Shown one piece after another: positions 7,574-15,546 of a stretch of DNA of 64,000 nt. Under the pieces are notes generated by a model. It had not been told where the DNA came from. It did no database searches and saw only the letters and a program-made list of their open reading frames with translations. The first letter of the stretch is position 1. Every line of letters starts with the position of its first letter. The position numbers and the translations under genes were made by a program. The stretch comes from Streptomyces chumphonensis (lineage in GTDB: Bacteria; Actinomycetota; Actinomycetes; Streptomycetales; Streptomycetaceae): NCBI RefSeq assembly GCF_014779715.1, contig NZ_JACXYU010000009.1, positions 62,001 through 126,000 of the forward strand. The letters run 5' to 3'.

Positions 7574-8845
7574 TTAGTCCACTGCGACGGGCACACGGTG
7601 ATCGGCGCCACGTGCCACGACGCGGGCCTCGGCCGGCTGCGCGGGGCGCGGTGCCAGGTGTCGGCGCAGGGTCACGACGGCGAGCGCGGCCAGCGCCGTA
7701 CCGGCGAGCGGGACGGTGAAACCGGCCGTGGAGCCGAACCCGTCGGTCAGCTGGCCCGCCGTGGTGGCGGCGAGCGCCTGGCCCAGGGCCACGGAGCCGG
7801 TCAGCCAGGTGAACGCCTCGGTGCGCGACCGGGCCGGGACGAGTCGCTCCACCAGGGTGAACCCGGTGATCATCGCCGGTGCCGTGGCGAGGCCGACCAG
7901 CAGTCCCACCGCGCCGAGCAGCACCGGGGAGCCGCCGGCGGCGGCGAACCACAGCGGCACGGTCACCAGCGCCAGGACGGTGTAGGCGCGGGGCAGCCGG
8001 TGGTGCGCCTCGGAGCGCCAGGCGATCACGCCGCAGGCGACGCCCGCGAGCATGTTGCCGCCCGCGAAGACGCCGTACAGCAGCCCGTTCGCGGCGGGCT
8101 GGCCGATGGCCTCGGTGAACGCCGTGAAGGAGACCTGGAGGCCGCCGAAGACGGCACCGATGCCCAGGAAGACGGGGATGAGCACCCGGACGCCGGGCTC
8201 GGCGAGGGCCGAGCCGCCGGAGCGGCCCGCGAGGGCGTCGCGGTGGGCGGGCGGAGCCGTGCGCGTCTGGGCGGCGAACACCAGGCCGCCGACGACCGTC
8301 AGGACCGCTTCGGCGACGAGCCCGGCGGCGGGGTGGACGCCGGTGCACAGGGCGGTGGCCAGGACCGGTCCGACGACGAACGTCAGCTCGTCGGTGACGG
8401 ACTCGAAGGCGGCGGCCGTCGGCAGCAGCGGTCCGCCGCCCAGCCGGTGCGCCCAGCGGGCCCGTACCATGGGCCCGATCTGCGGTACCGAGGCGCCGGT
8501 GGGCACGGCGACGAGCAGGAGCGCCCACAGCGGGGCGTCGGAGAGGGCCAGGGTGATGAGCGCGGTGACGGCGGTCGCGTGGGCCAGGGCGCCGGGGATC
8601 AGGACGGCCCGCTGTCCGAACCGGTCGGCGAGGCGGCCGACCTGCGGGGCGCACAGCGCCATGGCGACGCCGGTGGCCGCCGAGACGGCACCGGCGGCGC
8701 CGAAGGACCCGGTGGTGTGCTGGACGAGCAGCACGATGCCGATGGTGAGCATCGCGAACGGCTGCCGGGCCAGGAAGCCGGGGAGGAGGAAGGACCACGC
8801 ACCCGGGGTGCGCAACAGCTGACGGTAGCCGGGCTTCGACGCCAC
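7574..8845 (-). CDS. MFS transporter
   Basis: 423 residues with about 12 hydrophobic segments and the MFS motif A-like loop GRLADRFGQRAVL between TM2 and TM3. Substrate cannot be read from the sequence; the family includes drug and sugar-efflux permeases. GTG at 8845 is preferred: AGAAAGG lies 8 nt upstream, and the next residues YRQLLRTPGAW are the usual beginning of such permeases, while the 32 residues encoded further upstream are basic and non-conserved. A palindromic motif around 8981-9016 lies upstream and may be an operator. Confidence 0.85.
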   Translation of the reverse strand: MASKPGYRQLLRTPGAWSFLLPGFLARQPFAMLTIGIVLLVQHTTGSFGAAGAVSAATGVAMALCAPQVGRLADRFGQRAVLIPGALAHATAVTALITLALSDAPLWALLLVAVPTGASVPQIGPMVRARWAHRLGGGPLLPTAAAFESVTDELTFVVGPVLATALCTGVHPAAGLVAEAVLTVVGGLVFAAQTRTAPPAHRDALAGRSGGSALAEPGVRVLIPVFLGIGAVFGGLQVSFTAFTEAIGQPAANGLLYGVFAGGNMLAGVACGVIAWRSEAHHRLPRAYTVLALVTVPLWFAAAGGSPVLLGAVGLLVGLATAPAMITGFTLVERLVPARSRTEAFTWLTGSVALGQALAATTAGQLTDGFGSTAGFTVPLAGTALAALAVVTLRRHLAPRPAQPAEARVVARGADHRVPVAVD

Positions 8846-8980
8846 GGCCGTGCCTTTCTGCCGCCTGGTAGTGCGCACCCGGATCGAACGGGGCCTGTGC
8901 GCACCGAGAGCCGTCCGCTCGCGTCGCACCGGGTGGTTCACACCGGTGACGCCGGCTCTGCATCAGGCAGGGTCGGGGAA

Positions 8981-9016
8981 AACGTATCTGGGTACTCGCA
9001 GTGTAACCCGTACGTT
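8981..9016. promoter_or_regulatory. Imperfect palindrome upstream of the MFS gene
   Basis: AACGTA at 8981-8986 is mirrored by TACGTT at 9011-9016, with inner GGGTA/TAACCC also mirrored imperfectly. It lies about 135 bp upstream of the MFS start; a TACACT hexamer on the reverse strand sits inside it. It could be a regulator site. Confidence 0.3.
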
Positions 9017-9057
9017 CTGCCTGGTATTCCAAGGCCGGAGGCGGGAAACACCCTCGG

Positions 9058-9081
9058 CCCCGGCCGGACGCCCCGCCGGGG
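9058..9081 (-). terminator. Hairpin downstream of the antiporter gene
   Basis: CCCCGGC and GCCGGGG form a 7-bp stem with a 10-nt loop, ending 3 bp from the antiporter stop codon. Moderate candidate only. Confidence 0.35.
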
Positions 9082-9083
9082 TC

Positions 9084-10628
9084 TCAGCGGCTGGGCGCCG
9101 AGCGTCCCGGCGAGCCGGAGACGCCGGGCGGCCCCGGGTGCGGACGGCGGCCCAGCCAGCCCGCGAGCTTGCCGCCCCGGCCGACGGCGATGAGGCGCTG
9201 CTCGGCCTGGTCCCGTACGGCGTTGGTGGCGACGACCAGGAGCTCGTCCCCGCGCGTGAGGACGGTCGTCGGCGTCGGGACGAAGCTCTTGCCGTTGCGG
9301 ACGACGAGCGTCACCGCCGAGCCCGGCGGCAACCGGAGCTCGTTGATCTCCACGCCGTGCATGCGCGACGCGGAGGGGATCGAGACGGAGAGCAGGTGGC
9401 CGCGCAGCCGCTCCAGCGGTGCGGACTCGATGTCGACGTCCGTCGCGCCGTCGGTGGCGCCGAGCCGCAGCTTTCGCGCCAGCCACGGCAGGGTCGGGCC
9501 CTGCACGAGGGTGTAGACGACGACCAGCACGAACACGATGTTGAAGATCCGGTCGCTCTGCTCGATCCCGGCCACCATCGGGATCGTGGCGAGGACGATG
9601 GGCACGGCCCCGCGCAGCCCGGCCCAGGACATGAGCATCTGCTGCCGCCACGGCATCCGGAACGGCGTCAGGCACAGCACGACGGACAGCGGGCGGGCCA
9701 CCAGGGTCAGGGCCAGGCCGATGAGGATGGCGGGCCAGAAGTCGGCCGTGAGCGCGCTCGGCGTGGCGAGCAGGCCCAGCAGCACGAAGAGGCCGATCTG
9801 GGCGATCCAGGCGACCCCGTCGGCGAACCCGCGCACGGCGGGCCGGTGCGGCAGCTTGGCGTTGCCCAGGATCAGGCCGGTGATGTACGTCGCGAGGAAG
9901 CCGCTGCCGTGGGCGAGCGCGCCCACGGCGTAGGAGAGGACGCACAGCGCCAGCACGGCGATCGGGTAGAGACCGGAGGCGGGCAGGGCGATGCGCCGCA
10001 GCCCCAGCTCGCCGAGCTTGCCGACGCCGAGGCCGCACAGGACGCCGACCGCCAGCTGGAACACGATCGTGCCGACGAGCTGGTACCAGGGCTGCGGGTC
10101 GGTGGCGAGGGCCGAGAACGCGACGACGAGGATGACGACGGGCGCGTCGTTGAAGCCGGACTCCGCCTCCAGCATGCCGCTCAGTCTGCGCGGCAGCGGG
10201 ATCACCCGCAGGACGGAGAAGACGGCGGCGGCGTCCGTGGAGGAGACGACCGCGCCGAGGATCAGGGACAACTGCCAGGACAGGCCCACCAGGTAGTGCG
10301 CCGCCGCCGCCGTGACGAGCACGCTGATCGCCACGCCGAACGTCGCGAGCACCGCCGCTCCGCCCACCGCCGGGCGGATCTCCCGCCATTTCGTCGCGAG
10401 CCCGCCCTCGGCGAGGATCATCACGAGGGCGGCGTAGCCGAGCACCTGCATCAGCTCGGGGTCGCTGAACTCCACCCCCAGCCCGTCCTGACCCATCGTG
10501 ACGCCGATGCCCAGATAGATGAGCAGCGTGGGGAGCCCGCTGCGCGTGGAGAGCCGCACGGCCGCCACCGCCACCAGGAGCACGAGTGCGCAGGCGAGCA
10601 GGAGTTCGTTGAGGCGGTCGACAGTCAG
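9084..10628 (-). CDS. Potassium/proton antiporter, CPA1 (NhaP2/CvrA-like) with RCK_C domain
   Basis: Monovalent cation:H+ antiporter of the inner membrane, about 514 residues. There are some 12-13 membrane segments, including LILGAVVSSTDAAAVFSVLR and ESGFNDAPVVI, the ion-binding Asp motifs of CPA1/2 carriers, and SWAGLRGAVPIVLATIPM. A C-terminal TrkA-C/RCK_C domain follows (ESAPLERLRGHLLSVSIPSAS to RGDELLVVA), a ligand-sensing module that binds nucleotides such as c-di-AMP in some relatives. The start is unusual: the best position is CTG at 10628, preceded 7 nt upstream by GAGAGGA and aligned with the Met-Thr-Val start I recall in homologues. The only upstream ATG (10718) would add 30 Arg/Asp-rich residues. 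Confidence 0.87.
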   Translation of the reverse strand: MTVDRLNELLLACALVLLVAVAAVRLSTRSGLPTLLIYLGIGVTMGQDGLGVEFSDPELMQVLGYAALVMILAEGGLATKWREIRPAVGGAAVLATFGVAISVLVTAAAAHYLVGLSWQLSLILGAVVSSTDAAAVFSVLRVIPLPRRLSGMLEAESGFNDAPVVILVVAFSALATDPQPWYQLVGTIVFQLAVGVLCGLGVGKLGELGLRRIALPASGLYPIAVLALCVLSYAVGALAHGSGFLATYITGLILGNAKLPHRPAVRGFADGVAWIAQIGLFVLLGLLATPSALTADFWPAILIGLALTLVARPLSVVLCLTPFRMPWRQQMLMSWAGLRGAVPIVLATIPMVAGIEQSDRIFNIVFVLVVVYTLVQGPTLPWLARKLRLGATDGATDVDIESAPLERLRGHLLSVSIPSASRMHGVEINELRLPPGSAVTLVVRNGKSFVPTPTTVLTRGDELLVVATNAVRDQAEQRLIAVGRGGKLAGWLGRRPHPGPPGVSGSPGRSAPSR

Positions 10629-11052
10629 GGGCCGGTCCTCTCTCTTCTGGTCTCGGTCTCGTCGGTCTCGTCGGTCGTCTGTCCTGTCGGCCCGTCGGGT
10701 GGGGGCGGGCGGTGGCACCGGTCGGGCGGCGGTGACGACCGTGACGTCGCGCGACCACCGGCCCCGAGGGTCGGTGCACCCGTCCGTGAACCGGCCCGAT
10801 ACGGGCGCCGGTTCGACCGAAACAGTGCCCGCGCAAGTCCCCCGGCGCGCTAAGAAGCCGTTAATATTCGTTGCCTAGTCTAACAATTTACCATCCCATG
10901 ACCGTCGGGACCCGGTGAAGGCCCGGTGACGGCATGGGGTGGAGCGACACTCGCCGCAAGAGCCCGCATCGCGTCCGCCTACAGTTGCTCCAGCACGGAA
11001 TCCCCCCGGAATCCATAGGTCGTAAGGTCCCACCCTGCCCCGAAGGACAGCG
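10629..11052. other. Divergent intergenic region between antiporter and acylase genes
   Basis: 424 bp with no supported gene. It contains a run of TCGGTCTCG-like direct repeats (about 10648-10676) in the antiporter leader and an AT-rich patch (10858-10895) that stands out strongly from the surrounding GC and probably marks promoters for one or both genes. Confidence 0.5.
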
Positions 11053-13797
11053 ATGCCCGTCAAGAAACGGTCCCGGCGCGCCCGCCTGGTTGTGATCACT
11101 CTGGTGCTGCTGCTCGTCGGGGGGCTGGTCGCCGGGGGCTTCTGGACGGTCGGCACCGTCCGCGCCTCCTTCCCCCAGACGACCGGCTCGGTGCAACTGG
11201 AGGGTCTGTCCGGCACGGTCGAGGTGAAGCGGGACGGCAACGGCATCCCGCAGATCTACGCGTCCAGCGCCGAGGACCTGTTCATGGCGCAGGGCTTCGT
11301 CCACGCCCAGGACCGGTTCTGGGAGATGGACGTGCGCCGGCACACGACGGCGGGCCGCCTCTCGGAGATGTTCGGTGAGGAGCAGGTCCGCACCGACGCC
11401 TTCCTGCGCACGCTCGGCTGGCACGACGTGGCGAAGGAGGAGTACGAGACGGAGCTGTCCGAGGAGACCAAGGACCACCTGACGGCGTACTCGGCCGGCG
11501 TCAACGCCTACCTGGAGGAGCACGGCGGCGCGGACCTCTCGCTGGAGTACGCGGCACTCGGCCTCGTCAACGACGCGTACGAGCCGCAGCCCTGGACGCC
11601 CGTCGACTCCGTCGCCTGGCTCAAGGCCATGGCCTGGGACCTGCGCGGCAACGTCGAGGACGAGATCGACCGCTCGCTGCTGTCCACGCGGCTCGACGAG
11701 GAGCAGATCGAGGACCTCTACCCCGACTACCCCACCGAGCGGCACCGCCCGATCGTGGAGGGCGGCGCGGTCGACGAGGCGACGGAGACGTTCCTCCCCG
11801 ACACGGAACCCGCCCCCGACGCCGACACGGAACCCGCCCCCGGGGACGCCGCCGACGGCACCGGGCAGGACGACGCGCTGCCCGGCGGGGTGAGCACGCA
11901 GCTCGGCGGGCTGGCCGCGTCCCTGGACGACCTGCCCGCGCTGCTCGGCCGCAGCGGCAGCGGCATCGGGTCCAACTCCTGGGTCGTCTCCGGCGACTAC
12001 ACGACGACCGGCCGTCCGCTGCTCGCCAACGACCCGCACCTGGCCCCGCAGCTGCCGTCCGTGTGGACGCAGATGGGACTGCACTGCAAGCAGGTGAGTG
12101 AGCGCTGCCCGTACGAGGTCTCCGGCTTCACCTTCGCGGGTCTGCCGGGCGTCGTCATCGGCCACAACCAGGACATCGCCTGGGGTCTGACGAACCTCGG
12201 CGCCGACGTCACCGACCTCTACCTGGAGAAGATCGAGGACGGCCGCTACCTGTACGACGGCGAGATGGTCCCCTACGAGACGCGCACCGAGGTCATCAAG
12301 GTGGCCGGGGGGAAGGACCGCGAGATCACCGTGCGCTCCACCCGGCACGGGCCGATCGTGTCGGACCGGAACACCGAGCTGTCCCGCGTGGGCGAGGGTG
12401 CTCCCGTGACCGGCCCGGCGCCCGACCGGGGCGACGGTTACGCCGTCTCCCTGCGCTGGACGGCCCTGTCCCCGTCCGCCACCATGGACGCCGTCTTCAA
12501 GATCAACAAGGCGAGCGACTTCGAGGAGTTCCGCGCCGCCGCCGCCGACTTCGCCGTCCCCTCCCAGAACCTGGTCTACGCCGACACCGAGGGCAACATC
12601 GGCTACCAGGCCCCCGGACGCATCCCGGTGCGCGGCAAGGGCGACGGCCGCTACCCGGCACCGGGCTGGGACCCGGACTACGAGTGGACCGGCTACGTGG
12701 AGCAGTCCGCGCTGCCCTACGAGTACAACCCCGAGCGCGGCTACATCGTCACCGCCAACCAGGCCGTCGTCGACCAGGAGACCTACCCCTACCTGCTCAC
12801 CGAGGACTGGAGCTACGGCGCCCGCAGCCAGCGCATCAACGACCTCATCCAGTCCAAGATCGAGGACGGCGGGAAGGTCTCCATGGACGACATGCAGGCC
12901 ATGCAGTCCGACAGCAGCAGCGAGATCGCCAAGCTCCTCGTTCCGTACCTGCTCAAGATCGACGTCGAGGACCCCTACGTCCGCGAGGCGCAGCAGCTCC
13001 TCGAGGGCTGGGACTACACGCAGGACGCGGACTCCGCCCCGGCCGCCTACTTCAACGGCGTCTGGCGCAACCTGCTCATGCTGGCCTTCGGCAACAAGCT
13101 GCCCAAGGAGCTGCGGGTCGAGGGCGAGTGCCTGCGGGTGCGCCCGGCCGACGACTCCGGCCCGCTGGAGGACCTGGACGGCACCGCCCGCACCGTGCGC
13201 GAGTGCGGCACGCGCGCCCCCGACGCCGCGCAGCCCGACGGCGGCGACCGCTGGTTCGAGATCGTGCGCCGCCTGGTGGAGGACCCCGACAACGCCTGGT
13301 GGTCCGCCCCGGCCGACGGCCTGGACACCCCGGCCGCCGAGGGACGCGACGAGCTGCTGGCGCGGGCCATGAAGGACGCCCGCTGGGAGCTCACCACCAA
13401 GCTCGGCAAGAACATCGACACCTGGAGCTGGGGCCGCCTCCACCGCCTGATGCTGGAGAACCAGACCCTCGGCACCGCGGGGCCCGCCCTGGTGCAGCGC
13501 ATGCTGAACCGCGGTCCGTGGGAGGTGCCCGGCGGCAAGGACGCCGTCAACGCCACCGGCTGGAACGCCGCGGGCGGCTACGACGTCGTCTGGGTGCCGT
13601 CGATGCGGATGGTGGTGAACCTGGAGGACTTCGACAAGTCCCGGTGGATCAACCTCACCGGGGCCTCCGGCCACGCCTACCACCCGCACTACACCGACCA
13701 GACGGACCTGTGGGCGAAGGGCGAGCTGCTGCCCTGGGCCTACAGCCGAAAGGCCGTGGACGCGTCGGCCGAGGACACCATGGCCCTCACCCCGTAG
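11053..13797 (+). CDS. Penicillin acylase family Ntn-hydrolase, membrane-anchored or secreted
   Basis: 914 residues. A basic start and one strong hydrophobic segment (LVVITLVLLLVGGLVAGGFWTVG, about 10-32) form a signal peptide or anchor. The alpha-chain region contains GIPQIYASSAEDLFMAQGFVHAQDRFWEMDVRR. A spacer with acidic Pro-rich repeats precedes the autocleavage site GIGSNSWVV, where Ser307 would become the N-terminal nucleophile of the beta chain. The beta chain shows NDPHLAPQLPSVW, FAGLPGVVIGHNQDIAWG, TRHGP and NLVYADTEGNIGYQAPGRIPVR. Relatives hydrolyse amides including acyl-homoserine lactones and beta-lactam side chains; the substrate here is unknown. ATG at 11053 has AAGGA upstream. 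Its 3' end overlaps the convergent cyclo-ligase gene by 11 bp. Confidence 0.9.
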   Translation: MPVKKRSRRARLVVITLVLLLVGGLVAGGFWTVGTVRASFPQTTGSVQLEGLSGTVEVKRDGNGIPQIYASSAEDLFMAQGFVHAQDRFWEMDVRRHTTAGRLSEMFGEEQVRTDAFLRTLGWHDVAKEEYETELSEETKDHLTAYSAGVNAYLEEHGGADLSLEYAALGLVNDAYEPQPWTPVDSVAWLKAMAWDLRGNVEDEIDRSLLSTRLDEEQIEDLYPDYPTERHRPIVEGGAVDEATETFLPDTEPAPDADTEPAPGDAADGTGQDDALPGGVSTQLGGLAASLDDLPALLGRSGSGIGSNSWVVSGDYTTTGRPLLANDPHLAPQLPSVWTQMGLHCKQVSERCPYEVSGFTFAGLPGVVIGHNQDIAWGLTNLGADVTDLYLEKIEDGRYLYDGEMVPYETRTEVIKVAGGKDREITVRSTRHGPIVSDRNTELSRVGEGAPVTGPAPDRGDGYAVSLRWTALSPSATMDAVFKINKASDFEEFRAAAADFAVPSQNLVYADTEGNIGYQAPGRIPVRGKGDGRYPAPGWDPDYEWTGYVEQSALPYEYNPERGYIVTANQAVVDQETYPYLLTEDWSYGARSQRINDLIQSKIEDGGKVSMDDMQAMQSDSSSEIAKLLVPYLLKIDVEDPYVREAQQLLEGWDYTQDADSAPAAYFNGVWRNLLMLAFGNKLPKELRVEGECLRVRPADDSGPLEDLDGTARTVRECGTRAPDAAQPDGGDRWFEIVRRLVEDPDNAWWSAPADGLDTPAAEGRDELLARAMKDARWELTTKLGKNIDTWSWGRLHRLMLENQTLGTAGPALVQRMLNRGPWEVPGGKDAVNATGWNAAGGYDVVWVPSMRMVVNLEDFDKSRWINLTGASGHAYHPHYTDQTDLWAKGELLPWAYSRKAVDASAEDTMALTP
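11800..11847 (+). repeat. Two 24-bp tandem repeats in the acylase spacer
   Basis: GACACGGAACCCGCCCCC recurs at 11800 and 11824 as two adjacent 24-bp units, encoding Asp-Thr-Glu-Pro-Ala-Pro-Asp/Gly-Ala/Asp repeats. It sits between the alpha-chain domain and the autocleavage Ser, in the part expected to be excised or to form a flexible linker. Confidence 0.75.
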
Positions 13798-14488
13798 CGC
13801 CCGCCCCGAAGCGGTGCACGCCGGACGGAGTGACGGCGGCGTGCACCGGCCGGTCGTGCGGCTCGGCCGGTACGACGGGCAGCAGCTCGTCGTCGTACAG
13901 CAGGACGACGAGCGCCGGGTCCGCCCCGGCCCCGGCCAGGCGCGCCAGCACCCGGTCGTAGGAGCCGCCGCCCCGGCCCAGCCGCAGCCCGTCGGCGTCC
14001 ACCGCGAGCCCCGGCAGCAGGACGGCGTCCGCCCCGGTGACGGCGGCGGGCCCCAGCCGGGGGCCGTCCGGTTCCCACAGTCCGCGCCCGGCGCGGCGCA
14101 GGCTCCCCGGCCCGCCGTACGCCGCCCAGTCCAGGTCGTCGTCCGGCAGCAGCACGGGCAGCAGCACCCGGACGCCGCGCCCGCGCAGGGCGTCCAGCAG
14201 CCCGCGGGTGCCCGGCTCCCGTCCGACGGAGACGTAGGCGGCCACCGTGCGGGCCCCGGCCAGCTCCGGCAGCCCGAGCGCGCGCTCGGCGAGAACCGCC
14301 GCGGCGTCGGCCGCGTCCTTCTCCGACAGGGCCCGGCGTCGTTCCAGCAGCACGCGCCGCAGGGCCCGCTTCGGTTGTCCGGGACCCGGCGTGCCGGGGC
14401 CACTGCCGTGTGGGGGGTCGTGCGTCACGTCGCCGTCCTCACTCGCGGGCCGTGGGCCGGCCCCGCCGTTCGTCCGTTCCGACGGCAT
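13787..14488 (-). CDS. 5-formyltetrahydrofolate cyclo-ligase
   Basis: 233 residues, converting 5-formyl-THF to 5,10-methenyl-THF with ATP in one-carbon metabolism. After a 35-residue disordered Gly/Pro leader come KRALRRVLLERRRALS, TVAAYVSVGREPGTRGLLDALR, VLLPVLLPDDDLDWAAY, and the signature VLLPGLAVDADGLRLGRGGGSYDRVLA, the ATP/folate-binding block of the family. It is divergent from galU, with 83 bp between, and the two genes are neighbours in many actinobacteria. The 3' end overlaps the acylase gene. Start codon choice among upstream positions is uncertain because the leader is not conserved. Confidence 0.9.
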   Translation of the reverse strand: MPSERTNGGAGPRPASEDGDVTHDPPHGSGPGTPGPGQPKRALRRVLLERRRALSEKDAADAAAVLAERALGLPELAGARTVAAYVSVGREPGTRGLLDALRGRGVRVLLPVLLPDDDLDWAAYGGPGSLRRAGRGLWEPDGPRLGPAAVTGADAVLLPGLAVDADGLRLGRGGGSYDRVLARLAGAGADPALVVLLYDDELLPVVPAEPHDRPVHAAVTPSGVHRFGAGATG

Positions 14489-14558
14489 GGTGTCACCGCC
14501 CCGGCGGCACCCGTCGGGGGGTCACCCGACTTCCGTCCGTACGCGCGAAATCACCAGA

Positions 14559-14564
14559 TAGGGT
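14559..14564 (+). promoter_or_regulatory. -10 element of leaderless galU transcript
   Basis: TAGGGT ends 7 nt before the galU ATG and no Shine-Dalgarno sequence is present, suggesting that transcription starts at or next to the start codon. Confidence 0.45.
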
Positions 14565-14571
14565 TCCCGAC

Positions 14572-15546
14572 ATGACTGAGCCACGTACCCCGATCCGCAA
14601 GGCCGTCATCCCGGCCGCCGGTCTCGGCACGCGCTTCCTGCCCGCCACGAAGGCGACGCCCAAGGAGATGCTCCCGGTCGTCGACAAGCCCGCGATCCAG
14701 TACGTCGTCGAGGAAGCGGTCGCCGCCGGTCTGTCGGACGTGCTCATGGTCACCGGGCGCAACAAGCGCCCCCTGGAGGACCACTTCGACCGCAACTACG
14801 AGCTGGAGGAGGTCCTGCGCACCAAGGGCGACGAGCGGAAGCTCGAGCGGGTGCAGGAGTCCAGCGAGCTCGCCACCATGCACTACGTCCGCCAGGGCGA
14901 CCCGAAGGGCCTCGGACACGCCGTCCTGTGCGCGGCGCCGCACGTGGGGGACCAGCCGTTCGCCGTCCTCCTGGGCGACGACCTCATCGACCCGCGCGAC
15001 CCGCTGCTCGCCCGGATGACCGAGGTGCAGGCGCGGCACGGCGGCAGCGTCGTCGCCCTGATGGAGGTGGACCCGGCCAGCATTCACCTGTACGGCTGCG
15101 CCGCCGTGGAGACGACCGGCGCCGAGGACGTCGTCCAGGTCCGCGACCTGGTGGAGAAGCCCGCCACCGCCGAGGCCCCCAGCAACCTCGCCATCATCGG
15201 CCGCTACGTCCTCGACCCGGCGGTCTTCGACGTGCTGGGCCGCACCGAGCCCGGGCGCGGCGGCGAGATCCAGCTCACCGACGCCCTCCAGACCCTCGCC
15301 GCCGACCCCTCCCTCGGCGGGCCCGTGCACGGCGTCGTCTTCCGAGGCCGCCGCTACGACACCGGCGACCGGGGCGACTACCTGCGCGCCATCGTCCGGC
15401 TCGCCTGCGAGCGCGAGGACCTCGGCCCGGAGTTCCGCTCCTGGCTGCGCGACTTCGTGGCGAAGGAGATGGGCGGGACGGCCGCCCGCACCGACGCCGA
15501 CGGCCGCGACCTCGAACCGGCGATGCAGGGGGCCGTGCGGCTGTGA
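14572..15546 (+). CDS. galU: UTP-glucose-1-phosphate uridylyltransferase
   Basis: 324 residues, forming UDP-glucose from UTP and glucose-1-phosphate for cell wall and glycan precursors. The nucleotide-binding signature KAVIPAAGLGTRFLPATKATPKEMLPVVDKP lies at residues 9-39. QYVVEEAVAAG, GDPKGLGHAVL, VLLGDDLID and VEKP follow, all standard for bacterial GalU. The ORF stops at 15546 and its TGA overlaps the GTG start of the next gene (GTGA), so galU and the moeA-like gene are translationally coupled. This galU-moeA/glp order is conserved widely in Actinobacteria. Confidence 0.95.
   Translation: MTEPRTPIRKAVIPAAGLGTRFLPATKATPKEMLPVVDKPAIQYVVEEAVAAGLSDVLMVTGRNKRPLEDHFDRNYELEEVLRTKGDERKLERVQESSELATMHYVRQGDPKGLGHAVLCAAPHVGDQPFAVLLGDDLIDPRDPLLARMTEVQARHGGSVVALMEVDPASIHLYGCAAVETTGAEDVVQVRDLVEKPATAEAPSNLAIIGRYVLDPAVFDVLGRTEPGRGGEIQLTDALQTLAADPSLGGPVHGVVFRGRRYDTGDRGDYLRAIVRLACEREDLGPEFRSWLRDFVAKEMGGTAARTDADGRDLEPAMQGAVRL

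Noticed and set aside
10888..14403. Very long reverse-strand open frame (about 1170 codons) opposite the acylase gene
   Set aside because: It is a shadow of high-GC third-position bias; its translation is Val/Gly/Arg/His repeat-like without domains, while the forward frame is a full penicillin acylase.
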